Shown here: positions 25,080 to 38,715 of the stretch, one piece after another
How the letters are laid out: each line of letters opens with the position of its first letter
Numbering within the stretch: the first letter of the stretch is position 1
NCBI RefSeq assembly: GCF_040412425.1
Contig: NC_089749.1
Coordinates: forward strand, 31,123,313 to 31,187,312
Direction of reading: 5' to 3'
DNA from: Macrobrachium rosenbergii
Taxonomy: Eukaryota; Arthropoda; Malacostraca; Decapoda; Palaemonidae
Length of the DNA stretch: 64,000 bases
Made by a program: the position numbers and the translations under genes
The notes under the pieces: generated by a model
What the model was told of the DNA's origin: nothing
Databases searched by the model: none
Seen by the model: the letters and a program-made list of their open reading frames with translations, nothing else

Positions 25080-25261
25080 CGATAGCCGACTGGTGAGTTT
25101 GTGGTACTTGGTTTACCAGACAGTTTTGTCACTTATACATGACTGTCTACAGTACACCAGAATATAATGCGAAAGGCACAGGTTCAAATTCCCTTTAGAT
25201 AAGATATATTCCCAAGGTAAAGTGAATAAGTGAATCCGAAAGTATTATTTGTGTTCTGAGA

Positions 25262-25263
<2 letters not shown>
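25080..25263 (+). repeat. tRNA-like SINE module with TA tail (candidate)
   Basis: CGATAGCCGACTGGTGAGTT is a possible A-box region. GGCACAGGTTCAAATTCCC (about 25171-25189) is a good B-box region. A short unique tail (AGTGAATAAGTGAATCCG) follows and then a TA array. The A-to-B distance is longer than in a tRNA, so an insertion or an unrelated A box is possible. Confidence 0.45.
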
Positions 25264-25299
<36 letters not shown>

Positions 25300-25372
25300 T
25301 TATTTATATATATATATTATATATATATATATATAATATATATAAACTCTATACATATTATATATATGTGTA
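25264..25372. repeat. TA-rich microsatellite, interrupted
   Basis: Short TA runs broken by TTATT and AATATA. Confidence 0.9.
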
Positions 25373-25375
25373 TAA

Positions 25376-25542
25376 TTAACGTTACCTCGTTCTGATACCC
25401 CGGATGCAAGTTCGTATCTCGGCCGGGGTCAGAGTATCTCCATTTTATCTTCATTTGGATCTAGGCTTAGTAGTGACAAGCGTTTCCAAATTGTGAAGAA
25501 ATCGAGAAGTGAAAGGGCATTGTGGCTATTAAAAATTACACA

Positions 25543-25545
<3 letters not shown>
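25376..25545 (+). repeat. tRNA-like 3' half with TA tail (candidate)
   Basis: ACCCCGG (about 25397) and CCGGGGT (about 25423) are exact inverted repeats bracketing a B-box-like AAGTTCGTATCTC, resembling a tRNA T-arm next to an acceptor-like stem. About 110 unique bases follow, then a TA array. The same head-body-(TA)n order is seen nearby. Confidence 0.45.

Positions 25546-25632
<87 letters not shown>
25546..25632. repeat. (TA)n microsatellite with TG end
   Basis: About 87 bases of TA then GGTGGTGTGTGTG. Confidence 0.97.
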
Positions 25633-25634
<2 letters not shown>

Positions 25635-25684
25635 TGGTGTGTGTGTGTGTATGTGATCTAACATGTATCGTTGTCGGGCACTAA

Positions 25685-26830
25685 GTGATAATAAGACCTG
25701 GATTAAAAATACTCAAGGAACACCCGAGGACGGCGAGAGTTCTCGTTAAGAAAGAGCGCTGTCAAGCTAAGCGAAAATCCAATTTCGCGAAGATCTGCAC
25801 GATTTATCGATCGTTAAATAGCTTTCATGCACAACTAACGGCGATGGATCGCTCATTAGCCGCTGGAGTAACACTACTAAAACTGAGGTTTAAGACCGAT
25901 CGTGATTGGCTACCGAAAGATCGGCTGGCGACGTCTGTTTATAAAATTTGTTAGTCCTCACTTGTCGGGCTTCAGTAAAAGAGATGGTACTGTACAGACC
26001 TTAGTCTTTGCAGAGAGTCATAGTCCCAAAAGGACTGTAGATGACAAACGTGGAATCCCAGCGTTATAAAAGGGCCTATCCGGCCACAGATTCCCGTCCC
26101 AGATTTCACCTCCAATGTCAGAATCATTTCGTAAGAGCTAACCGACGTAAATTTCAAGGAGAATAAATAAATGAATAAGTCAGTAGATAAATAGATAAAT
26201 AAATAAATGAAGAAAAGTCAAAACCTCCCGTATCAAGCATGTATGCTTAGGTGCTACCGTACCCAAAGCAGTGGAAAATCGAGAATTTGCATAATGCCGT
26301 TCTTAAAGTTCTATTGTACTAGTTGGCTTTTTTTTATATATATATATAAGATACAGTCAGTAAGAACTCGATCCTCTCCGTTCGTTTTAAAAGTACTGGA
26401 CATATGCCTAATCATTATGAAGTATGTGATTTTATACTTGTTTGCGAACAGTCTGTCTCAAATTACATTTTTGGGAGTAAAACCCATTCAGTTTTCACAA
26501 CTAACTGTAGCCGAGCATTTTTCTGGGACATTTTTTCTCTTGTTCCCGCTCGTGCGGCACGGATTTCCAGAGCTCTGACATTATACTAACTTTAAATATC
26601 TAGCACAAACATTTACAATTAATGGTAATCATATATTTAGTTAGTGTTTAGTGAAATTCCACATGAAAGAGTAGTACAAAATGCAAATAACTTTGGATAA
26701 TTCGTGTATATTTCACGGTAAACTTTTTTCATTACTTATGAAGTATGCATATGGTGATCACCACATGGAATTGGCGGTGAGTTTATTATAATATATGTTG
26801 ATATGCATTAGGATAGAGAATAGAATACCA
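25685..26830. other. Unique DNA with a CpG-richer patch, no gene recognised
   Basis: 25700-25960 has many CGATCG/CGCG dinucleotides and an 89-codon open frame without known motif, ending in TAG. The remainder is AT-rich; the 123-codon frame at 26207 shows no domain. Confidence 0.35.
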
Positions 26831-27050
26831 ATATGTGTAAAAGACCTCGCACAGAAATACCGCGGAAAGCATTAATACTCGTCAGGTGCGGCAGTTATCG
26901 GAAAAGGAACCTTGAATAGGCAGCACCCAGATTATTCAATAAGCTGCCCCCAAAAAACTGAATGCGAAAATTCAAGAGACGTTTAAACATAGGCTAAAGG
27001 CAAATCCATTTAAAAAAAACAGCTGCGACATGGAATGACAAGTTATCAGT
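26831..27050 (+). pseudogene. LINE-type reverse transcriptase C-terminal remnant
   Basis: From 26833 the + strand reads MCKRPRTEIPRKALILVRC, then GSYRKRNLE, an in-frame TAG, then AAPRLFNKLPP. After a one-base shift it continues KKLNAKIQETFKHRLKANPF before a TGA. The 'AP.L.N.LP' block followed by a basic 'K..IQ.TFKHRLK' tail is typical of the extreme C-terminus of non-LTR retrotransposon ORF2 proteins. A stop and a frameshift make it inactive. It differs from the remnant at 2085-2715. Confidence 0.65.
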
Positions 27051-27345
27051 AGAACTGTAAATTGTAATGTTTAATAAATGGGATGAGCCGGATGGAGCAA
27101 ACGCGTGTTGAAATTAGGGCCGGGCTAAGGTCCCTCAAAACAAATAAGGCTTATGATGATAAAGATGAATACAACAAGAATATGTTCTTGTTTCGAATGG
27201 TAACAACCACACAAGCCTCTCATAGATAAAGCCCGCCTTGTACCAGCACGGACCCTTACCCCAAGGCTGCATGCAAGTGAGTTAGTGAAAGAGAGGATAA
27301 GAGGCCTAATGGCCACTTACGGATTGCCAACAACCAACAGCCAAT
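27051..27345. other. Unique spacer before a SINE
   Basis: Contains the AGCACGGACCCTTACCCCAA block at 27246, related to one at 24088. No gene. Confidence 0.4.
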
Positions 27346-27592
27346 GCTGGTCCGCTGGTATTGTGGTTAGTGTCGAGGCATGCCACTCAGATGTCGCGGG
27401 TTCACGTCTCCCCCAGGGCGATGAAAAATCACTGGCTCTGCATCATGATCAGTTACTGCTGCAGTGTGGGGTCTGCGTTGGGAGGTTGAAACCAACATAA
27501 TCTTTGGAACCTTGAATTTCAAGTCAGTGGCCCCTGTGTGCTTGTTCCATGTGATTAGGTTTCATCTACTGAAATATAATGATAATAAAAAA
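27346..27592 (+). repeat. Family A tRNA-derived SINE, full copy
   Basis: Head GCTGGTCCGCTGGTATTGTG with A-box-like TGGTATTGTGG, B-box region GGGTTCACGTCTC, and the same body as 15081 (GATGAAAAATCACTGG, ATCAGTTACTGCTGCAG, TTTCAAGTCAGTGG). It ends in a GATAATAAAAAA tail. Of the three full copies, this one and the copy at 15081 look closest to each other. Confidence 0.88.
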
Positions 27593-27838
27593 TAGAGACG
27601 ACTCACGAGTAGGGTAGTGAAAACCTCATCGGTTGGTGTTAATCCTCCGATTACCGAGACGTTGCTAACAAAATTTATCGTTGTAATTTTTGGGCGCTCA
27701 GATTCATGGTTCAGTATGTGCAACATTTATAAATTTATAATTTAATATTATTCTGAATACACTTGCTTATGCCATTTATGATGTAAAGAGAAATGAAACG
27801 ATGCGACTTCCGAACTGCATTTATACTTAAAGATATTC

Positions 27839-27906
<68 letters not shown>

Positions 27907-28879
27907 GTGTGAGTGTGAAATAGAAAAAGCTATGATCGTGCAATCCCAGCGCTGAAAAAGACATCGAAAGTGTTATGCTGGAGTCCGTCATTTATATAGT
28001 ACAATAATAACTACACAACGAGTCTACGTATAGTTTCTTCGCTGCCATAATGCTCACTTAAGACCGCTCTAAGAAATAAATGATCAAAAGCGGATTCCCT
28101 TAACCTTTATTTATTGTCCCACAGAGTGTAATAAATCCCTCAACACTAATAAATAGAGAAAGGTAACGCTCAACTACCTTTGAAACTGCCTTGTTAAACA
28201 CTTCTGGCGCTTTCCGAACAAAAAATTCGAGGCGTCATGAAAATTGAAGAGGTATACATCCAGCTGATATAATTATGACCGGATGATGTCGTTCTGAGTT
28301 GTAATAGCGACCATTATTTCGACTTTCCAGTTTTAGAGGGAGATTCTTCGAAATCGTCTGCCTGTTGTTTCTGGACCGGAAGTTAATTGCAAACCGTGGT
28401 TTTAGTACTGACTTTGGGTCGGCAGCATTAACATTTCGGAGCTGTGCCATTTCATTTACTGTGATCTGTGGTTAGTACCGATATGCGTTCAGTGCTTTCA
28501 AGTGTAAAAATCTACCCACAGTTCAGAACCTGCTGGGTATCTTAGAAAATAAAAAGAAAATTAAAAATAAAGTAGGTCACACACACACACTCTGAAACTT
28601 GGGATACACTTTTTAAAGTAATTTTACATTGATAATACTTATGCGCTCTTTCCTGTCTATTATTTGCGTATTTGTATTATATGGATTCAATTGCAATTTC
28701 ACTTAATTCGCTGCTGTATAGATTAATTTATCAACTATTCATAGGATACAATTTGATCACACATTTCCCGTGCATATAATTATTATTTCAGTAGAAGAGC
28801 AATGTCAAATAACTGGAGAATGTTAATGAATGCATTTAGCTTTTGGTTAGCCAATTCCTCCCTGTCTCTCTTGAAGCTA
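27593..28879. other. Unique AT-rich DNA around a TA array
   Basis: Includes a (TA)n at 27840-27904. The segment 28190-28460 is less AT-biased but carries no frame I recognise. Confidence 0.4.
27840..27904. repeat. (TA)n microsatellite
   Basis: About 65 bases of pure TA followed by a short TGTGTGAGTGTG. Confidence 0.97.
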
Positions 28880-28891
28880 TGTATATGTATG

Positions 28892-28958
<67 letters not shown>

Positions 28959-29013
28959 ATGTATATATATAGATATGTATATATATATAGATATATATAT
29001 ATATATATATATA
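28880..29013. repeat. TA/TATG microsatellite
   Basis: A TATG leader, pure TA core and TATAGA variants; the 186-codon open frame through it is mostly repeat translation. Confidence 0.93.
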
Positions 29014-29410
29014 CATATCTATGGTTCTGTCATATATTCAACATTTACTTTACCACCTAGAAATACATTTTATTCTACCTGCCCTTATCCATTGACACGT
29101 CGTGTAGCTCACTTCAAAAAATGCGTAAGTCAGCTTCTACCATATTCCCGGAATATTATGATGTTCATTGTTTCAAGAGTGGGTGGGGGTTCATTCCCTT
29201 CTTTCGGGGTTAAGCCCTGCTTTGATTCCCCCGCCCTTCTATTCCGTGTTTCACTGGTGTTAGATTCCCGTCCCTTCGGCCTCTGTAAGAAAAGAATGAT
29301 TACTAATGAAACTGTTAACGAGAATGGCCTTGTCTTTAGGTTCAGTGTTATATTCCAAGCTTTTGATAGAAGTTTGCGGAATCTCTCTACCAATGTCAAG
29401 TAATTTGATT

Positions 29411-29413
<3 letters not shown>

Positions 29414-29497
<84 letters not shown>

Positions 29498-29645
29498 TAT
29501 GTGTATGTATGTATATATGTATATTATATTGTATATATAAATTACATACATATATATACTGTATATACAGTATACATATTTATATATATATGTATATATA
29601 TATATATACATTATATATATATACATGTATATCTATATATATAAA
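29414..29645. repeat. TA-rich compound microsatellite
   Basis: An 80-base TA core then about 150 bases of TATG/TACA/TATA variants with local palindromes such as CTGTATATACAG. Confidence 0.93.
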
Positions 29646-29798
29646 CATTGTGTGTATAGAAAGGTGATTAATGTAGATTAGCGTATATCTAAAATATACA
29701 TTCGAGTTGTCACCTTGATTGGGGCTAGAAGAAGGGGTTTGAACGTGGGGTTGATGGCTACCGGAAGTAACCCAAGACTCCCTTGGTCATGCATGAGA

Positions 29799-29956
29799 GT
29801 TACATTGAGATTCAAGAATCACTGAAGCATATAAGAGTGTTTGCATTAGTTTTGAAATGTGGGTTACATTGAGATTCAAGAATCATGTGGGTTACATTGA
29901 GATTCAAGAATCATTGAAGCATATAAGAGTGTTTGCATTAGTTTTGAAATGTAAGG
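29799..29956. repeat. Local tandem duplication, long-short-long
   Basis: A ~63-base unit starting GTTACATTGAGATTCAAGAA (29799) is followed by a ~28-base partial unit (29862-29889) and a second full unit (29890-29956). The full units also share GAAGCATATAAGAGTGTTTG and differ at only a few positions, so the duplication is recent. Confidence 0.9.
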
Positions 29957-30084
29957 TGTGGCCTGTATACATAAATTTATTGAGGTTATGTACCGTATGT
30001 ATGTATGTATTTATGAGTGTATTTTTGTATGCAAGTATTCAGCCTCAAATATAATTTAATATCGAATACACTATACATTTGGAA

Positions 30085-30205
30085 TAAGATATATATACAC
30101 CAAGAGAAGTATAAGATTATTGATCAATGCATCTGCCCTGCCCAGGATTCGGACCTGGGCCTTTGGTTTAGATGCGACGATAAATAGCTAACTTTGACTA
30201 CTCGT
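30085..30205 (-). repeat. tRNA-like module (candidate SINE fragment)
   Basis: On the minus strand AGGCCCAGGTCCGAATCCTG then GGCAGGGC gives a B-box region GGTCCGAATCC with flanking complementary GCCCAGG/CCTGGGC. The sequence then runs to a short TATATATAT tail at about 30090. The A box is unclear. Confidence 0.45.
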
Positions 30206-30437
30206 CTGCTTGACAAAATTTTGTATCTATTATGTATGCGGCTTAACAAACAATTAATATGTTGCTAATAACGTTTCATTGTTTTCATAAATTTTGGATC
30301 TGGTTTTATCTTTGGTTTAATACGAGTTGCGCCGTCTGTTGAGTGATAAATAAATCAGTAGTATATTCATGAACTTGGTTATTGAGAGTATTATACTGTT
30401 TTATGTAACACTCATATTGTACAAAAAGTGTGTATAT

Positions 30438-30439
<2 letters not shown>

Positions 30440-30514
<75 letters not shown>
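30440..30514. repeat. (TA)n microsatellite
   Basis: About 75 bases of pure TA, the left partner of the duplicated block below. Confidence 0.97.
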
Positions 30515-30517
<3 letters not shown>

Positions 30518-30518
<1 letters not shown>

Positions 30519-30666
30519 AAATCAAAATTTTAATCATTATAAAAATGAACAGGTGACAGATCCGTATAGTTAGCTGAGCGGGAAGGAATTATTTAAAATA
30601 ATAATGAGAGCATTAATAGGAAGGTTAATAGGCTAGTAATCATTCTGTGACTCATTAACGATGAGG
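30518..30666. repeat. Direct duplicate, copy 1
   Basis: About 149 bases nearly identical to 30913-31062 (shared landmarks: AATGAACAGGTGACAGAT, AGCGGGAAGGAATT, AATAATAATGAGAGC, CATTAACGATGAGG). Each copy directly follows a TA array, so array plus flank was probably duplicated together. Confidence 0.93.
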
Positions 30667-30685
30667 CGCGTGCTTGAGAATAGCT

Positions 30686-30690
<5 letters not shown>

Positions 30691-30772
<82 letters not shown>

Positions 30773-30824
30773 CACACAGTATATATATGTATATATGTAT
30801 GTTTGCAGTATATATATATATATG

Positions 30825-30908
<84 letters not shown>
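30691..30908. repeat. TA microsatellite, two long blocks
   Basis: Pure TA at about 30691-30768 and 30836-30908, separated by ACATACACACAG and TATG/GTTTGCAG variants. Confidence 0.96.
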
Positions 30909-30910
<2 letters not shown>

Positions 30911-30912
30911 AT

Positions 30913-31062
30913 AAAATCAAAATTCTTAATCATTATAAAAATGAACAGGTGACAGATTTGTATAGGTAGTTCAGCGGGAAGGAATTGTTTAAAATAATAA
31001 TGAGAGCGTTAATAGGAAAGGCAATAGGCTAGTAATCATTCTATGACTCATTAACGATGAGG
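30913..31062. repeat. Direct duplicate, copy 2
   Basis: Second copy of the block at 30518-30666, with about ten visible substitutions or indels. It is followed by unique DNA. Confidence 0.93.
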
Positions 31063-31151
31063 ATTAACCCCTCAGTAATCCTGTCAAGCTACTAATGAAC
31101 TGTGCTTTATTTGATCAATTTGCTGTGTTAATCACTGTAGTTGCTTCTGAC

Positions 31152-31411
31152 ATTTTGGCTAAACTTCAGTGATATTGTTATTTAGTACTGCCGATTATTT
31201 AATTAATAATATTAATTGCAGTAATAGCAGTAGTAGTATCATTGTTGTCATCGTTACTGAAGTAATGATATATACTTAGTCATAAGTATATATCATATGA
31301 AATTTTGGTTAAACTTCAGTATTATTTTTATTTAGTACTACAGACTCTTTTATTAGTAATATTAATTGCAGTAATAGCAGTATCAGTGTCACTGTTGTCA
31401 TTGTTACTGAA
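31152..31411. repeat. Tandem duplication with a perfect palindrome between copies
   Basis: Copy 1 (31152-31262) and copy 2 (31302-31411) share ATTTTGGYTAAACTTCAGT, TTTATTTAGTACT-type, AATATTAATTGCAGTAATAG and GTTGTCAT.GTTACTGAA. The spacer holds ATGATATATACTTA (31265-31278), GTCA, then the exact reverse complement (31283-31296). Confidence 0.9.
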
Positions 31412-31734
31412 ACAGTAAATCACCTCTTCTTGTGTGCATTAAACCAATAAACTTAAGCAGCGTGACCTTACCCTTTTATATGATATACACTTAGTTGTTC
31501 ACTAGCTAAATTTTCTTAGTTATTCAACAGCTAAATTTCCTTGGTGGACCGCAAGGAGGGTGGAGTAGAAAATTGGCTGCGGGAACATCATACCGCGGGG
31601 CTTGCAGAGCGCAGCAAGGCGAACGCCTGGAGCCATCTCTTATAAGGCGAAAAGAAGTACGGTGAAAAATGTGTATATAAATTGTTGTTGAAAACAAGAA
31701 AACAGGCTTATATCTATAGTATTTATACGCTTTA

Positions 31735-31761
31735 TATATTTATATGTATATATGTTATGTA

Positions 31762-31810
<49 letters not shown>

Positions 31811-31880
31811 GTTATGTATGTATACACACACACGTGTATATATAATATATATATGCTTATATATGTATATATATATTTTA
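31735..31880. repeat. TA/TATG microsatellite
   Basis: TA core at about 31768-31806 with TATG and CACACA variants on both sides. Confidence 0.9.
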
Positions 31881-32260
31881 CATATGTCATATTTACATAC
31901 AAGCACAAATACACTTGTATGCTGTATGTATCAGAGCCTTAAGATGATCCACTCGTAAACGCATATACGAGTATACACTCATCCAGTACGTTAACGAAGA
32001 CATATTTTCTACAACTGTTCTGAATCTTGCTATTGTTTACATTGCCAATATCCGGAAGAATATCTTAGCCGTGTGGCGACAACAAGGAGCATCATTTGTA
32101 GAAAAAGTATTCGTTCAGTTTTGATTCTTTCCATGTTTTTTTTATTGACTGCCAGTGCTGATCACGACGTCTCCAGGTTGGAGATTAGCGGGAATGTTTT
32201 GTGAAAGATTTGAAATAGGTTTTGCAGTGTCCATGATTAGTGAGTTACGGCGGTGAATAA

Positions 32261-32478
32261 TTTATTTAAGGGAAAAAGAGTACAAGAGGACCTGTGTCTG
32301 GCGATACAAAACATTGGGAGAGACAACAAATATGCTCTTTCCTGGACGAATGCAGAGAGAAAGATTTCATTTATTTAAAGGAAAAAGAGTACAAGAGGAC
32401 CTGTGTCTGGCGATACAAAACATTGGGAGAGACAACAAATATGCTCTTTCCTGGACGAATGCAGAGAGAAAGATTTCA
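32261..32478. repeat. 109-bp tandem duplication, nearly identical
   Basis: Unit 32261-32369 is repeated at 32370-32478. I count one difference (AAGGGAAAAAG versus AAAGGAAAAAG near the unit start). 109 is not a multiple of three, so the reading frame changes between copies and neither is preserved as protein. This is the youngest duplication seen in the window. Confidence 0.95.
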
Positions 32479-35400
32479 GTTATCTGAAAAGAGATGAAAA
32501 CACCTTCCCCGCCGATAAAAAATGGAGCACCTAAAAATAAAGGTATCATTACTATTCACATCGGGCAAGACACTGGAATTAAACTTTGTGATGTATTGCA
32601 CAAACCTCAGCCCAGTGGAGCTTTTCTCCGCGGTCTGACAAGAAAAGCTGGTCAGTGTCCTCGTTTAGCCCAGACCCGAAAATGGAAAGACGGACCATAA
32701 ATAAATGGAAGGAAATGTTGAAGACCGTACCTCTGAGGAAGCAACAAACAAATCTCTGTACCAGGAGGAAGATGAAAGGAATGAGAGAAAACGGAAGGAA
32801 AATGAGAATTCCAAAGCGACGCACACCGAGCGGATCAATCCGAGAATTGCAATTCTGCCAGGTGTACACGAAACCTATTCCAGCTTGTTCAGTGCATTCA
32901 GACAACCGAGTTCAGCGTTGACATATGAAGTGGAACATTATGAGTATTTGTTAATTATTTGAATAAAATCATTCGAAATAAGTATCTAGAACAGTTATAT
33001 AGATTAAGATAAAGGATTAATATGCTACCTTTGATAGGTCAAAAATAAGTCTAGGGGACTTAGTAAAGATGACTGATATTTATTGTTGTTCTTCCTTCTT
33101 TTTTCTTTGAATTTTATAACTTTCTTTTCTAGAAAGTCAGTGGTGGAATTATTTTTTGCCTTCCCTACTTTCCCTCTCAGGAACAAAGATGGAAAAGAAA
33201 AGTACTCGATACGATAGTATAAATAAAATTTTTGTATGACTAGCTCAACATTGAATGCACGATAGCCAGAAGTCTGGGAATCGTGAGTCGTGATTATGTT
33301 CTTGGCGTTTTTCGAAACCTTATGTCTGAGGTCGAATCGGGGAGATTTAGAAATTAGGTGCAGTCCGTCTTTTTAGTATCCATGGAACCTGGTTCCAATT
33401 TCCAGTTAATTAGTGGGTTCCGAAACAGGTCGGCTCTTTGTCCAAGCTTTAAGCCTGTTGTATATATTTATTGATACATAGATGTTAGGAAATGTAATAT
33501 TCCCGAAAATCAACTCGCATCCTAAGCGGAAGGAATGAGGCTCTTTGGAATTTATGGATTTTTCTGACGGTTGCCAAATATTTGTTTGATGGGTCTTTTA
33601 TGACTCTGAATTTGTCCTATCTTGTTCCTTCAGTTACAGCGACAAGAACATCCTTGGCTAAGTTGAGTTTGTAACATCATGAGTTTAGCGAAGAGATTCG
33701 GATAGATGCACAAGCCCTGTTGATTTGATATTTATTTAATGTTTTGCCTCTTTCGCTTTCTTACTCTTTTTCAGCAGCCGTGTGCTATGCTTTATTTCAT
33801 TACCTTTTCATCATCTGCTCCGTTTTTGAAGTATCCTCTCTTGAAGTAACCTCCTCCTATCTGGAAGGCTGGGTAAAAAACAATCTCGTGGTTTGGTTCA
33901 TCGTGGGCTACCTGGCGTCATAATTAATATCATGAAAAAAACAGAGATGAGAGTGATCCAGGTTCTTAATTCCAATTTCGAATTTTTCTAACACTGTATA
34001 GATTGTTTTGCCGCCATATCACTCATTCGTTCATTCTCCCTTGCTTCCATTGTTTGACAATAACTTGAACATCTGCACCACCCTAAATCCGTCTGTTGTA
34101 CTTCAAATAACACCTTTAGAAGTTGCTACAGGTAGAATCACCTTGGATGTCGCACATACTGCAACAGTTCCTATTGTTGTTATTTCTTATGATGAAATAA
34201 CTGGGTAATTTTCCTGATAATTAAGGATAGAACATGCAAGGTTGTGGAGGTTATTGGTTGGGTATTCGTCTCCGTGGAAGTGATTTAAACAGAATAATGG
34301 AACTGACAGATTCAGTCTGCAAATTACCGTTGCTTCATCAGTGGTTTCTCTCTGGAGTTGAAATACCAGATATATAAGTTCTTATTAAGCAGTTAGAAAG
34401 TAAATCATATTTTGACCCTCATCACTTTCACTTTTTCGAGAGATGCATTACTAGATAATTACTAATTAGTCTGTGACTGTCAAGATTACAAATAGTTTTC
34501 AGTTTTTTTGAGTTTCCACGAGAGATATTTTAAGACACAGCTCGGGATGGAGGCGTCTTTGGTGTACGAGCCCTTTTTCTTGAGACAAATGTCAGGATAG
34601 TTTTCCTGTCAGTAATTTACATTACCTGAGTAGATGTTCGAAAAGGAAACGACGCGATGATTACGATATTCAAGTACCTTTGCATTTACTTTGGTGAAGG
34701 GAGGCTCCCTTTTTTGTAAGTGCTGCAAAAAAGTGTCGGAACTATTTCATTTAAACGAGCGGTGTGTCACATTTGTTTCTGATGTAATTATAGCTGTATC
34801 TTACGCGGTTATTTATTTTTTGGCCGTTACTTTTACTATTTCAGTTCTTCAGCAAATTATCGGCATTAGATCTCGAAGCACCTTTTGTGTCACAAATTAC
34901 GCTTCGGTTGATAATTATCACTACATAATTATTTGGGTATATAAAGAAATTTCCTAATAAGTGCAAATTTTAAGGATATGATTCCAAGATATGCCAAATG
35001 TCACTCACATTCATAGAAGTTTCTATGAAAAGTAGTGCCTTTGTTTAAGTGAGTTAAAATGTACCAGTCGGAGTATCTAATTTCAATATAACGCTGTTTT
35101 CTTGTTCAGTATTCAAGTAACGAACGCTGGTCATCTTAGCTTAAAACCTCTATGCAAGCCTTTCGTTTTCGAATTCCAAAAGGCCAGCTTTTATAACAAC
35201 ACTTCCCGGACCCTTTTTGTCGTCTTACGGCGATATTTACTTCTTATTTTATTTTCTGGTTGCACATGCACACGCGATTGGCCAGAAATGAAACATCTGT
35301 GACATCTGTTTTTCTTCAGGTTAAAATCTCCATGTGTAGGTGGTGGCATTGTACTACAATTTCAACGCTTTGGTGCTCCAGTTAATGAACGAACTGCTTC

Positions 35401-36466
35401 GTCGACCTTTAATCCTCATCGTGCGCGCGTGCTTGCACTTGGTCACATGAGCAGAATCGAATAGCTGTCATTATCCCCCATCAAGACCAACGACCATCAC
35501 ACAAAGGGCTTTGGCGCTCACGGCTAGGTAAAATCTATTGAGAATGGTGATACATATAAATGAAAGCGTGAGTTACTCCTTTCCCTTTTCTTTTAGAAGA
35601 ATCCATCTTTTCACGCCTTATACCTCTATTCCTATTTCCGATATTCTTGGCAGTTTTACTTGCTCTCGCTTTGTAACCTTTATGATGTTTTCATTTCGGA
35701 GTAAAAAGCAAACGCTATTACCGCCCTTTTGTAGGAATCTCGAACTCTCGAAAGGATCCCAGCAACAGTCGCATATTGCGGATTGACGCTGGAAAAACGG
35801 CGGAAATTGGAATAAGGGAACACGACTTTCAATGGAGATGCCCAATGTATCCTACCTACAAAACCAACCTTACCTCACCTAAATTAGCCTTACGTAGATC
35901 ACTGCATTTGTTAAAAAGGATATGATTATTGTTTCCAGTCAAAGAACAATGGCAAATACATTTGAAAGATGTTGTTTCACTATAAGTGACTATTCTGTAG
36001 AGGAAAGGCCACATCTCTTACGAGCTTTCTTTTTTCTTTTGCTAAAAGGCGCCTCACGTCACAGTTCAGAATCAAACAACGATGGCTGTGATAAAACCGC
36101 ACGTTCGAGAATGATCCATGTTGAAGAGGAGACGATATGAATTGAAATAGCTTCATTTCTGTAAACTAACGTAATAAAAGCCGTGGTCATCAACTTCTCG
36201 AAACTGTGAGGTTGACTTAAATTCTCGAACGTCTGGTTTTGTTGCAAGAGGGTCTCATTGATCGTTCATGCAATTCAGTTTACGCTCTACATCTACATTT
36301 ACTATGACTGAGTTGTTATTGCCAATTGATACTGTCACCATAAAGTTTCGAAGATATTCACCTGGAACTATCTTGTATTTAATGAAAGTTGCTAACCGTC
36401 TACTGCTTGTTCAACAGATGATGGATATAAAAGACTTGGGAGATATATACCTGTTACCTAACACGG

Positions 36467-36470
<4 letters not shown>
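32479..36470. other. Unique DNA, no gene recognised
   Basis: 32480-32960 is less AT-rich and holds three overlapping open frames of 68-88 codons (starts 32494, 32655, 32705), charged and Lys/Glu-rich in the last two. None has a known motif and the overlap argues against all of them being real. The rest is ordinary AT-rich sequence with few repeats. Confidence 0.35.

Positions 36471-38715
<2,245 letters not shown>

Noticed and set aside
25376..25450. Possible functional tRNA genes at the B-box modules (also 30131, 50165 and 15081)
   Set aside because: No complete cloverleaf with a matching acceptor stem and anticodon arm; they fit SINE heads or fragments better.
31265..31296. Perfect hairpin as a bacterial-type terminator
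   Set aside because: Eukaryotic context, no upstream gene, AT-rich stem and no T-run requirement met.
32494..32962. Overlapping charged frames (68-88 codons) as a small gene
   Set aside because: Three frames overlap in different phases, no known motif, no splice or start evidence.
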